From positions 23,592-65,123 of the forward strand of contig DAYL01000004.1 in assembly GCA_002508705.1 (NCBI GenBank): a DNA stretch of 41,532 nt, read 5' to 3'. This stretch comes from Methanoculleus sp. UBA374 (GTDB lineage Archaea > Halobacteriota > Methanomicrobia > Methanomicrobiales > Methanoculleaceae). A program made the translations under genes and the position numbers. Below, in pieces: positions 18,770 to 25,945 of this stretch. Below the pieces are notes generated by a model. That model saw only the letters and a list, made by a program, of their open reading frames with translations, did not search any database and was not told the DNA's origin. The stretch's first letter is position 1. The number at the start of each line of letters is the position of its first letter.

Positions 18770-18832
18770 ATGAACAGTTTATATAAAGCTTGGAATGTGC
18801 TGATCGGATTCAGCAGATTAGGTAGTAAGTAG
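18770..18832 (+). CDS. Possible 20-residue peptide
   Basis: ATG 18770 reads MNSLYKAWNVLIGFSRLGSK and stops at 18830-18832. A strong TATA region lies 36-50 bases upstream and a tggaggg ribosome site at 18751-18757, somewhat far (13 bases). Another ATG at 18764 is better spaced but is followed at once by a stop. It could be a micropeptide, the 5' stub of a gene cut short by rearrangement, or the start of an untranslated RNA. Confidence 0.25.
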   Translation: MNSLYKAWNVLIGFSRLGSK

Positions 18833-18844
18833 CTCGGTGGCGAA

Positions 18845-19198
18845 TCAAATTTTCTGCAGAGGCATAATGCCCCCCGTCAAGAGTTGTCCATTGTTATATA
18901 GGAAATGAGCTTGTTTTTTAGCACCCCATCCATCGCGAATCTCTGCATCGTACGTGTTTTTCGCTACTTTTACCCATTTGCCGTGATACGTCCCAAACTG
19001 ACCAGACTCCGTGAATGTACCATCTGCATTGAACTGAAAAGTGAGTTCGTCTGGAGAGGATGCGTACCATTTTCCTACGATCGATTCATCTTGTGCTTTT
19101 ACAGAAGTTGGAGTAGAACTTATTTGGGAGCATCCTGCTGTAAAAATTATAACAAGTGCACAGATAGAAACATAGGTAAAAAAATGGAAATTTCTCAT
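18845..19198 (-). CDS. Small lipoprotein, lipocalin-like repeat fold possible
   Basis: A 117-residue exported protein. MRNFHFF is followed by a hydrophobic helix and a lipobox FTAGC, so it should be lipid-anchored at the outer face of the membrane through that Cys. The mature part (SIVGKWYASSPDELTFQFNADGTFTESG, then YHGKWVKVAKNTYDAEI) has the GxW...F..DGTF pattern of small beta-barrel/lipocalin-like domains common in methanogen surface lipoproteins. An ATG three codons earlier (19207) is also possible. AT-rich compared with the core genes; no operon partner. Confidence 0.72.
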   Translation of the reverse strand: MRNFHFFTYVSICALVIIFTAGCSQISSTPTSVKAQDESIVGKWYASSPDELTFQFNADGTFTESGQFGTYHGKWVKVAKNTYDAEIRDGWGAKKQAHFLYNNGQLLTGGIMPLQKI

Positions 19199-19370
19199 AT
19201 ATATCATCCATCTGGTTCGAAGTCATGAGTCATAAACTTGTTGGTTCTGACCTTGGGCCTTTCTATTGTGCCCTCTATTCCTTTATTGTCTTAACGTCCG
19301 CGAATAGATTCCTATAAATTTTCAGTCTCCTCATCCACATCTGGGGTTCCGGGATACTTCTTCGCACAGT

Positions 19371-19484
19371 GAAGCCTGGATTCCTGGAATATATAACGGG
19401 TTAAATAACCTGCCGTATTACCATCCTTTAAATCCTAATCGCCCTTCAAATCAAGGTGATAGATCTATTCATCGTTATGTGTTA
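19371..19484 (+). repeat. Inverted repeat, left copy (about 110 bp)
   Basis: This AT-rich segment reads ggaatatataacgggttaaa at the left and ends with tattcatcgttatgtgtta. Its reverse complement recurs at 22710-22825 with roughly three quarters of positions identical by eye. Within one copy the two ends are weakly inverted to each other (cataacga type), as in a miniature transposable element. The IS5-family element begins four bases after it. Confidence 0.7.
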
Positions 19485-19535
19485 GCACGAGGTCACCCCA
19501 CAATTATATTGGGCCTTGAATAAAACCCGGAGAGC

Positions 19536-20380
19536 ATGGCATTCCGGGAAATCGATGACGAATTCTGGGCAATCATTGAGCCGCATCTCCCTCCTCAGAA
19601 ACCTCATGTCGGGCGACCCCGAACCGACCATCGGGCGATGTTCAACGGGATTCTCGATGTCCTGACTATCGGTTATACCTGGAGTGACGTCCCTCGACAA
19701 TACGGCACGAAATCGACGGTACATCGGTTTCACCTCTATCTTGCCGAACAAAGCATTTATCAGGACATGTTCCTCGACCTTCTCCGATCGGGCTATGAGA
19801 TCCGAAAGACACGGAAAATCAGAGATTTTCCTGACAGGAAACTGCAGAGCAGTTTCCGTGTCGATCTCACCCACTGTTCCACCGATACCAAGGATATCCC
19901 GGCCAAAAAAGGGGATCGATCGGTTATGATGGCTATAAGAAAGTAAAAGGGAACAAGCTAAGTGCTCTGGTCGATCGGAACGGTCTTCCTCTTGCCTGCA
20001 CCGTCTTCCCGGCAAATATCCATGATTCCCAACTCTATGAACCAACTGTTGAAGCGTTTACGATTCTGGAGATGCAGGTGCATCCCACGATCATCTCCGC
20101 AGATGCAGCCTACGATGCCCAGAAGATCCGTCAATACAACCAGAGACGAAGGATCAGGAGGAATATCCCGACCAACCCGAGATCCCGGGCACACTCGAAG
20201 CGGGGAAGGCCACGCCGGTTCGATCCGATACTGTATAAAGAAAGATGGGCTATTGAACGGTTCTACAGCTGGATTGAGGCGTTCAAGAAGATTGTTCCAC
20301 GTTACGAGCGGTATGAGCACTCATTCCTCGGGTTGATCCACCGGGCATGTGCCAGCATGATCTGGAGGGTCATGGGATGA
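19536..20380 (+). pseudogene. IS5-family DDE transposase in two frames
   Basis: The first frame (19536 to about 19912) gives MAFREIDDEFWAIIEPHLPP, the standard IS5-type N-terminus, and reaches the first catalytic Asp region THCSTDTKDIPAKK. After the run aaaaaagggg (19905-19914) the sequence continues in the -1 frame with GSIGYDGYKKVKGNKLSALVD, then ISADAAYD (second Asp) and ERWAIERFYSWIE (catalytic Glu) to the stop at 20378. So either one base is lost, or a programmed -1 slip on A6G joins the frames, as happens in some IS5 subgroups. A 55-base hairpin-rich insert lies within the first frame. Activity is uncertain. Confidence 0.75.
19808..19862 (+). repeat. Multi-arm palindromic insert inside the transposase gene
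   Basis: Every base of this 55-nt block pairs or loops. An outer stem gacacgg/ccgtgtc (7 bp) encloses three back-to-back hairpins: aaaatc-aga-gatttt, cct-gac-agg and aaactgc-aga-gcagttt. Removing 54 bases (19809-19862) would leave the frame intact and join IRK to DLTHCSTD, which is what the transposase family seems to need. It therefore looks like a small palindromic element inserted in frame. Confidence 0.6.
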
Positions 20381-20385
20381 CCTCG

Positions 20386-20565
20386 CAACCAGAGGGAAAC
20401 AGGAAATGGGTGTTCCAGCCAACGGAGAAAAAAACTCCGGAAGTTCTCGGATACCAAAATCCAAAGACATTCACACCTCAAACTTGATGCGAACCCATTT
20501 CTTGACAGGGAGTATTTCTTGGAAGGGGTGAGGATGGCAACACCCTCTCCCTATTCGGCCGGGGC
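20386..20565 (+). pseudogene. Group II intron reverse-transcriptase C-terminal relic
   Basis: Translation just after the IS5 end gives GNRKWVFQPTEKK and, after an A-run with a frame change, RKFSDTKIQRH and LDANPFLDREYFLE. This is the pattern of the X/endonuclease end of group II intron-encoded proteins (DTKI.RH...NPF....YF). Upstream domains are absent and the frame is broken, so it is a dead fragment. The 38 bases from 20487 recur at 22436, and the bases from about 20516 to 20556 recur at about 22823. Confidence 0.55.
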
Positions 20566-20709
20566 AATAAGGAGTTGAAACGGAGAACCAAGATAGTTGG
20601 GGTGTTCCCAAATGAAGAGGCACTACTCAGATTGGTCGGATCCATTCTGATGGATGTAAACGAGGAGTGGGTCACCGGCAGAAGGTATTTGACCGTGGAG
20701 AGGGAATGA
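20566..20709 (+). pseudogene. IS256 (mutator)-family transposase C-terminal fragment
   Basis: The frame reads NKELKRRTKIVGVFPNEEAL, then LLRLVGSILMDVNEEWVTGR and RYLTVERE before a stop. This is the diagnostic end of IS256-family transposases (RR..VVG.FPNE...RL...L....EEW..G.RY). Only the last 47 residues remain, with no catalytic domain. It ends 70 bases before the likely start of the ATPase gene. Confidence 0.75.
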
Positions 20710-20778
20710 TCAGACAAGGAGACAGGGCTCAGACAAATTACAGAAAATATGAAACGTTGCCCAGCGGAGTTCGATAGC

Positions 20779-22167
20779 ATGATTAAAAAGTTTGACCTCA
20801 ATATAGAAAAAATACTGGAAGATTGGGAGATTTATCATGCCTTAAGAGAAATAATTGCCAATGCTATCGATGAGGAGTTACTGACAAAATCTGAAGAGAT
20901 TGAGATCTTTAAAGATGATGGGAACTCATGGCATATTCGAGATTATGGAAGAGGGATTAACTCTGAGCATCTAACTCAAAAAGAAAATGACGAAAAAATT
21001 AAAAGCGCTCACACCATTGGAAAATTTGGCATCGGCTTGAAGGATGCTCTTGCAACCTTTGATAGAAAAGGTGTAAAGGTCTCAATAAAATCGCGTCACA
21101 TCAACATGACATTAGAGAGAACCAATAAACATGGTTTCGCTGATATTGTCACTTTGCATGCGAATATAACTCCTTCGTCAGATAAGGGCTTCAAAGGAAC
21201 AGAGTTTATATTAAAAAATTGTCCGGATATAGAGATTGAAAAAGCAAAAAATCTGTTTTTACGCTTCTCTGGTGAGAAAATATTAGAGGAAACACCAATT
21301 GGACAGGTTCTCGAAAAGGAGTCTGAGACTGCATGGATATATATCAACGGGGTACAGGTTGCGCAGGAAGATAATTTCCTCTTCTCCTACAACATTACTG
21401 AGTTAAATCAAACCATTAAAAAGGCGCTAAATAGAGAGCGAACAAACGTAGGACGAACAGCATACACGGATCGGGTTAAAAGCATCCTTAAAAAGTGTCA
21501 GAGTGAAACGGTTGCACGTAAACTGGTAGATGATCTGAGTAGATATGATACCGGAGGGCAGCATGACGAACTAACCTGGACTGATATAGCTGTTCATGCA
21601 TGCAAGCTCTGCAACGAACGTTCTAGAGTCGTCTTCTTCACGTCTGAAGAGGTGATTTCTTCACCAAATCTGGTAGATCGAGTTCAACGAGACCAGTATG
21701 AGGTAGTTGTACTTCCTCAAAACATCAAAAAGAAGATCAGTGGTAATACAGATCTTTCTGGCAACCCGATCAGGGATATTGAACAATTCACCAGAGACTG
21801 GAATGAAAGTTTTAAATTTTCTTTTGTAACCGAAGACCAGTTAAAGCCCGGTGAGTTGCGGGTTTATAAACAAACAGATAAAATCCTGTCTCTTATCGGA
21901 GGGAAACCGGGAGATGTAAAAGATATATTGATATCTAAGACTATGCGCCTCGATAAAGAGACCTACTATGAGGTTGGTGGATTGTGGGAGCCCCAAGAAG
22001 GAAGGATTGTAATAAGATATGATAACCTGAAAGATCTCGGAAGTTATGCCGGGATTTTACTTCACGAGGTTGCTCACGCAAGAAGCGGGGCGACCGATTG
22101 TACAAGAAAATTTGAGAATGAACTTACTGACCTCCTTGGAATAGTTGTCCAGCAAACAATCGGCTAA
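20779..22167 (+). CDS. GHKL (Hsp90-like) ATPase with C-terminal HExxH metallopeptidase motif
   Basis: 462 residues from ATG 20779 (ggag site upstream); an ATG at 20749 would add ten. The N-terminal third has the Bergerat ATP fold: N-box LREIIANAIDEE with general base Glu and Mg-binding Asn, the G1 motif DYGRGI, and the G2 lid IGKFGIGLKDAL. A middle region with NRERTNVGR follows, resembling a transducer domain. Near the C-terminus, GILLHEVAHARSG is an HExxH zinc-peptidase motif, with a possible third ligand Glu in FENELTDLLG about 14-17 residues later. It is AT-rich, intact, and stands alone among dead transposons. ATP-gated proteolysis or a defence role is inference; I know no characterised homologue. 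Confidence 0.8.
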   Translation: MIKKFDLNIEKILEDWEIYHALREIIANAIDEELLTKSEEIEIFKDDGNSWHIRDYGRGINSEHLTQKENDEKIKSAHTIGKFGIGLKDALATFDRKGVKVSIKSRHINMTLERTNKHGFADIVTLHANITPSSDKGFKGTEFILKNCPDIEIEKAKNLFLRFSGEKILEETPIGQVLEKESETAWIYINGVQVAQEDNFLFSYNITELNQTIKKALNRERTNVGRTAYTDRVKSILKKCQSETVARKLVDDLSRYDTGGQHDELTWTDIAVHACKLCNERSRVVFFTSEEVISSPNLVDRVQRDQYEVVVLPQNIKKKISGNTDLSGNPIRDIEQFTRDWNESFKFSFVTEDQLKPGELRVYKQTDKILSLIGGKPGDVKDILISKTMRLDKETYYEVGGLWEPQEGRIVIRYDNLKDLGSYAGILLHEVAHARSGATDCTRKFENELTDLLGIVVQQTIG

Positions 22168-22433
22168 CCCATTCAGCACGCACCTTACTGTATGCTATCT
22201 TAGAAAACATATTCCGGGTAGCATTGATTCCCTGTTGAGGCGGATGGGAGCGGCTCCACGCCCTGAGATGATGGGCATATCAGAGTTCTCCAGGGGCCCT
22301 CGGACCCCTACTCTGGAGAGGATTCCTGGGGATGCCTCCCCGCCTCCAGGCCAGGAGGCTCTTACCTAATCCTAGGGACCGATATCAACCTCTTCAGAGC
22401 GGTTATTGGTCAAAGGCCTTCTCGAATCACCCT
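22168..22433. other. Non-coding DNA with hairpins, possibly intron-derived
   Basis: No gene seen. The part around 22289-22320 can fold (ctccagggg ... cccctactctggag). Its position just before a group II intron protein relic and domain V makes it a candidate for decayed intron or transposon sequence. Confidence 0.35.
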
Positions 22434-22563
22434 CAATGCGAACCCATATCTTGACAGGGAATATTTCTTGGAAAGGACGGAACGCATAAAACAACCAACA
22501 CCCAGAGACGAGACCAGAGTAACCTTTGTTACGTTGCCGCCCCAAACAGGATAGCGGAATGCG
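22434..22563 (+). pseudogene. Second group II intron protein relic
   Basis: Translation gives LNANPYLDREYFLER and then loses similarity before a stop at about 22553. The bases 22436-22473 match 20487-20524 at 36 of 38 positions, so both derive from the same or sister introns. Domain V follows directly, the normal order at an intron's 3' end. Confidence 0.55.
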
Positions 22564-22564
22564 C

Positions 22565-22598
22565 GAGCCGTATGCGCTGAAAGGCGCACGTACGGTTC
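22565..22598 (+). ncRNA. Group II intron domain V
   Basis: A 34-base hairpin beginning gagccgtatgcg, with a gaaa tetraloop, and ending cgcacgtacggttc. This is the near-universal shape and sequence of bacterial-type domain V, the catalytic heart of group II introns. Its pairing is intact, although the rest of the intron is degraded. A clear domain VI with a bulged A is not obvious downstream. Confidence 0.8.
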
Positions 22599-22709
22599 CT
22601 CCTGCATTCCCGCCGACTCATAACGAGTCACATTCAAACAGGCTGCACTTCAGTCAAAATCCACAACAGAATGAATTTCGTTGGCGGATACAATCATGCT
22701 CGTTATGTG

Positions 22710-22825
22710 TAACGCATAACGATGAATAAATCTATCGCCTTGATTTTGAAGAATGATCCTAATTTAGAGTGATAGCAATGCAGCGAATTATTTAACTCGT
22801 TATGTATTCCGGGAATCCAAGGTTC
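22710..22825 (-). repeat. Inverted repeat, right copy (about 110 bp)
   Basis: The reverse complement of 19371-19484, with similarity extending over the ends (attcc.ggaatcca). The inner edge has an extra palindrome cgttatg-tgtaacg-cataacg (22701-22721). Together the two copies enclose the mobile-element nest and the GHKL ATPase gene. Confidence 0.7.
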
Positions 22826-22937
22826 TTGGAAGGGGAAAAAGGTGGCGACACCCTTTCCCTATTCGACATGTTGACAAAGGGGTTCAATTCATCCCCACGG
22901 CTCAAGCCGGGGGCTTTCTTGCACCCCCTTGAACCCC
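22823..22937 (+). repeat. Third relic copy and a nested hairpin
   Basis: From 22823 to 22863 the sequence resembles 20516-20556 (ttcttggaagggg, then a gcgacaccctttccctattc-type stretch), a third piece of the decayed intron protein region. Next to it, ggggttcaa (22879-22887) pairs with ttgaacccc (22929-22937) around an inner hairpin ccccacggctcaagccggggg. That inner hairpin resembles the end hairpins of IS200/IS605 elements. Confidence 0.45.
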
Positions 22938-23107
22938 GGATCTGTAAGAGCCATCGATCGTTTTTAGATCCAGAGCCAAATCAAAAACAGGCGTCTGGTT
23001 ACGAATGCCGCATCTCACTTTCCTGCATCACCCGGACCGCATGAGACGGCGGTCGCCGCGTAACCCCCTCTTCCCACAAGGTATATCCGCCCGTCCGCTT
23101 CAGATCC

Positions 23108-23117
23108 GTATATAATA
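23108..23117 (+). promoter_or_regulatory. TATA box close to the flavoprotein start
   Basis: gtatataata is centred only about 22 bases before the ATG at 23135, so transcription should begin at or next to the start codon (leaderless mRNA). Confidence 0.5.
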
Positions 23118-23134
23118 CACGAGCAGGTAAAACC

Positions 23135-24532
23135 ATGCAGATCGCTGTCATTTCCGGGAGTCCCAAGGGAGAGCAGAGCGTCACCCTCCAGTACGTCCAG
23201 TTTCTCGAGCAGGCATTTCCAGATTATACCTTCACCGTCGTGCATGCAGGAAAGGAGATCCGGACGATTGAGCGGCAGGAAGAGGTGTGGGACGGGCTGC
23301 TCGCCACGGTAACGGAGTCCGACGGCGTGCTCTGGGCAACTCCGGTCTACGTCATGCTGGTCCCGGCCCAGTTGAAGCGATTCGTCGAACTGATCGACGA
23401 GCGGAACGCGACGGAGGTGTTCTCCGGGAAGTATACCGCCAGCCTCACCACCTCCATCCGCTTCTTCGATCACACCGCCCATGCCTACCTGCACGGGGTC
23501 TGCGACGACCTCGGCATGCGTTATGTCGGTTTCTGTTCGGCCCACATGCAGGATCTCGAGAAGGAGGCGTTCCAGGAGCAGCTCATCCTCTTCTTCTCCG
23601 ATTTCCTGGAGGCGATCGAAGAGCGGCGGCCGATCCAGAGGGAGTTTCCGCCGCTGCCCGCGATCACTTCCTCCTACACCCCAAAGGCCCCGCCGATCAC
23701 GGTGGATACGCACGGCAGACGGGTGGTCATCCTGCACGACGCAGAACCCGGTTCCGACCTGGAGGCGATGGTTGGCGAGCTCGCGGCGTGTTATGGGGGT
23801 TCGGCCCGGGTCGCCCACATCCGGGACGCCATGATGAAGGGTGCCTGCCAGGGGTGCTGCCGGTGTGCCTTCGAGAACACCTGTATCTACGACGACGGAT
23901 TTCTGGCATTCTGGGAGAAGTACGTCATTGCCGCGGATATTCTGGTCCTGGCCGGGACCGTTCGGGACCGTTTCTTCTCGGCTGCCTGGAAGCAGTTCAT
24001 CGATCGAAGTTTCTTCAGCGGCCATGTACCGGCATTTGCAGGAAAACAGGTCGCATACCTGGTGGAAGGCCCGCTCGGCCATCTCGCGACCCTCCGTGAG
24101 GTCCTCACGAGCCTGGTGATGACGGAAAAAGCCAACCTTGCAGGGATTGTGACCAACGAGCCGGACCCGGGCGAGATCGATGCTGCCCTGCACGCCCTGG
24201 CCGAACGCTCCGTGAGGCTCTCGGACCGGGGATATATCGCGCCGGTCACCTTTCTGGCCGTCGCCGGCCATAAGATCTTCCGGGATGAAATCTGGGGGGG
24301 AATGCGGGCGATCTTCAAGGCGGACGACCGGTATTACCGGCAGCATGGGCTCTACGACTTCCCCACCCGGGATTACCTGCAGAGGATCGGCACCCGGGTG
24401 ACCGCTCTTGCGATGAGCATCCCCTCCGTCAGGCGGGAGGTGGTGAAGAACATGCCCGCCTACATGATCGAACCCCTGCAGAAGTCAATAGAAAAGAGTC
24501 CGGTCCTCGCAAAGAGAAGAGCAAAACGGTAG
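23135..24532 (+). CDS. Tandem flavodoxin-fold oxidoreductase with iron-sulfur flavoprotein motif
   Basis: 465 residues made of two flavodoxin-like (NADPH-dependent FMN reductase) domains. The first (1-180) has the FMN phosphate loop ISGSPKGEQS and the ATPVYVMLVPAQLKRFVE segment. The second (from about 196) begins RRVVILHDAEPGSD and contains CQGCCRC followed by AFENTC: C238, C241, C244 and C250 form C-x2-C-x2-C-x5-C, the compact 4Fe-4S motif of methanogen iron-sulfur flavoproteins (Isf). Isf-type proteins move electrons, for example to reduce oxygen or peroxide. Having the cluster in only one of two fused domains is unusual. The C-terminal 120 residues are less typical. The gene stands alone. 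Confidence 0.8.
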   Translation: MQIAVISGSPKGEQSVTLQYVQFLEQAFPDYTFTVVHAGKEIRTIERQEEVWDGLLATVTESDGVLWATPVYVMLVPAQLKRFVELIDERNATEVFSGKYTASLTTSIRFFDHTAHAYLHGVCDDLGMRYVGFCSAHMQDLEKEAFQEQLILFFSDFLEAIEERRPIQREFPPLPAITSSYTPKAPPITVDTHGRRVVILHDAEPGSDLEAMVGELAACYGGSARVAHIRDAMMKGACQGCCRCAFENTCIYDDGFLAFWEKYVIAADILVLAGTVRDRFFSAAWKQFIDRSFFSGHVPAFAGKQVAYLVEGPLGHLATLREVLTSLVMTEKANLAGIVTNEPDPGEIDAALHALAERSVRLSDRGYIAPVTFLAVAGHKIFRDEIWGGMRAIFKADDRYYRQHGLYDFPTRDYLQRIGTRVTALAMSIPSVRREVVKNMPAYMIEPLQKSIEKSPVLAKRRAKR

Positions 24533-24607
24533 TGTACCGGGAGCCGCAAAACCGTTCCGGAGCGAACCCAACTCCACGCTTCCTGCTCATAAGTTCCTGG
24601 AGGAATG

Positions 24608-24615
24608 TTTTATAT
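24608..24615 (+). promoter_or_regulatory. TATA box of the epoxide-hydrolase-like gene
   Basis: ttttatata lies about 70 bases before ATG 24683, giving a leader of roughly 45 bases that contains the strong ribosome site aggagaggagg. Confidence 0.5.
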
Positions 24616-24682
24616 ACGAGCGATGCCCCTCCCGGCACGCGTATCGTCGGAGGATACACGAACAGGAGAGGAGGACTGCCGC

Positions 24683-25807
24683 ATGAAGATTGAACCCTTT
24701 ACCATCGCCGTGCTGCAGGCCGTCCTCGACGACCTCGCCCGGCGGCTCGCCCGGACCCGTTGGCCCGACGACGGCGCCGGCTGGGCATACGGCACCAACC
24801 TTGGGTACATGAAAGATCTGGTCGACTACTGGGAGCACTCCTACAATTGGCGCAGACCTGAGGCGTACCTGAACAGATTCGCCCAGTTCAGGGCGGAGAT
24901 CGACGGGATAGGTGTTCACTTCATCCACGAGCGCGGCAGAGGCCCGGACCCGACGCCGGTCCTCCTGCTCCACGGCTGGCCCGACTCCTTCTACCGCTAC
25001 CACAGGGTCGTTCCGATGCTGACCGATCCGGCCCGGTTCGGAGGCGACCCCGGCACATCGTGCGACGTGATCGTCCCGTCCATCCCGGGGCAGGGGTTCT
25101 CGGACAGGAAGGCCATGACCACCGGCGATACCGCCGATCTCTTCGCCCGGCTGATGACGGAAGGGCTCGGGTACCGGAAATTTATCGCGGCCGGCGGCGA
25201 TGCCGGAACCCTGATCGCCCAGTCCCTGGCAGAGCGCCGCGCAGACGCCCTGATTGGCGTCCACCTGACCGACGTCGGCTACCCGGACCAGACGACGGAC
25301 ACATCGACCCTCACGGAGCCCGAGATTGCGTTTGCAGCCTACATCCAGCAGTGGTGGATGAACGAAGGCGCCTTTAACATCGTCCAGTCGACAAAACCGC
25401 AGAGCCTCGCCTACGGACTGGCCGATTCGCCTGCGGGCCTCGCAGCCTGGATCATGAGTTTTATCACCACGGGCACGACCGGTGAGGAGATCGAGAGACG
25501 CTTCAGCCGCGACGAGTTGCTCACAAATATCATGATATACTGGGTTACGCAGACGATCGGCTCGTCCGTCCGCAGGTACTATCTTGACGCGCACGCCGCT
25601 TCCACTCCCTGGCGGCGCACACCGGTTCCGGCAGCCGTCGCTCACTGCCCCCTGGACGCCCCGCTGCCCCGCGAATGGGCCGAACGCAGGGTGAACCTCC
25701 AGCACTTCACCGAACTCCCCCGCGGCGGGCACTTCGCAGCCTGGGAGGAGCCCGAGCTCTATGCAAAAGATTTACAGGTGTTTATAAGAGAATTTAACAA
25801 TTTTTAA
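24683..25807 (+). CDS. Epoxide hydrolase-like alpha/beta hydrolase
   Basis: 374 residues. The N-terminal part (RLARTRWPDD...Y.KDLVDYWEHSYNWRRPEAYLNRF) is the EHN domain found at the start of microsomal-type epoxide hydrolases. The alpha/beta hydrolase core follows: oxyanion-hole motif HGWPDSF, nucleophile region AGGDAGT with Asp in place of the usual Ser, and catalytic His in GGHFAAWEEP near the end. Asp as nucleophile is the hallmark of epoxide hydrolases, which open epoxides to diols. Start chosen for the ribosome site aggagaggagg. It is uncommon in methanogens and may have come from bacteria; its natural substrate is unknown. Confidence 0.85.
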   Translation: MKIEPFTIAVLQAVLDDLARRLARTRWPDDGAGWAYGTNLGYMKDLVDYWEHSYNWRRPEAYLNRFAQFRAEIDGIGVHFIHERGRGPDPTPVLLLHGWPDSFYRYHRVVPMLTDPARFGGDPGTSCDVIVPSIPGQGFSDRKAMTTGDTADLFARLMTEGLGYRKFIAAGGDAGTLIAQSLAERRADALIGVHLTDVGYPDQTTDTSTLTEPEIAFAAYIQQWWMNEGAFNIVQSTKPQSLAYGLADSPAGLAAWIMSFITTGTTGEEIERRFSRDELLTNIMIYWVTQTIGSSVRRYYLDAHAASTPWRRTPVPAAVAHCPLDAPLPREWAERRVNLQHFTELPRGGHFAAWEEPELYAKDLQVFIREFNNF

Positions 25808-25945
25808 GCGTCTTATGTGCCGGTCGAGACCGACGCCCCCGTGGATCCGTTGCGGGAGAACAGGCGCACCCACCGTTTCCGGCCTGGTTTCTCCCGATTT
25901 CCCCTCGATACGCGGCAACCGTGGGGAACGGATGGTCAACCATAT

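Larger units (their letters stand above)
19488..20385 (+). mobile_element. IS5-family insertion sequence with matching terminal repeats
   Basis: The element is bounded by terminal inverted repeats cgaggtcaccccac (19488-19501) and, inverted, cgaggtcatcccat (20372-20385), 12 of 14 identical. It holds a single transposase region. The right end falls directly against a group II intron reverse-transcriptase relic, so it inserted into that sequence. I cannot see a convincing target-site duplication. Confidence 0.75.

Noticed and set aside
18397..18786. 129-codon frame after the radical SAM gene
   Set aside because: Overlaps the end of that gene, runs through an AT-rich promoter-like region, and has no motif or ribosome site.
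22860..22940. Possible CRISPR or tandem repeat near the hairpins
   Set aside because: The similar pieces are unevenly spaced and of different lengths, with no spacer-like regularity. I saw no CRISPR array anywhere in the window.
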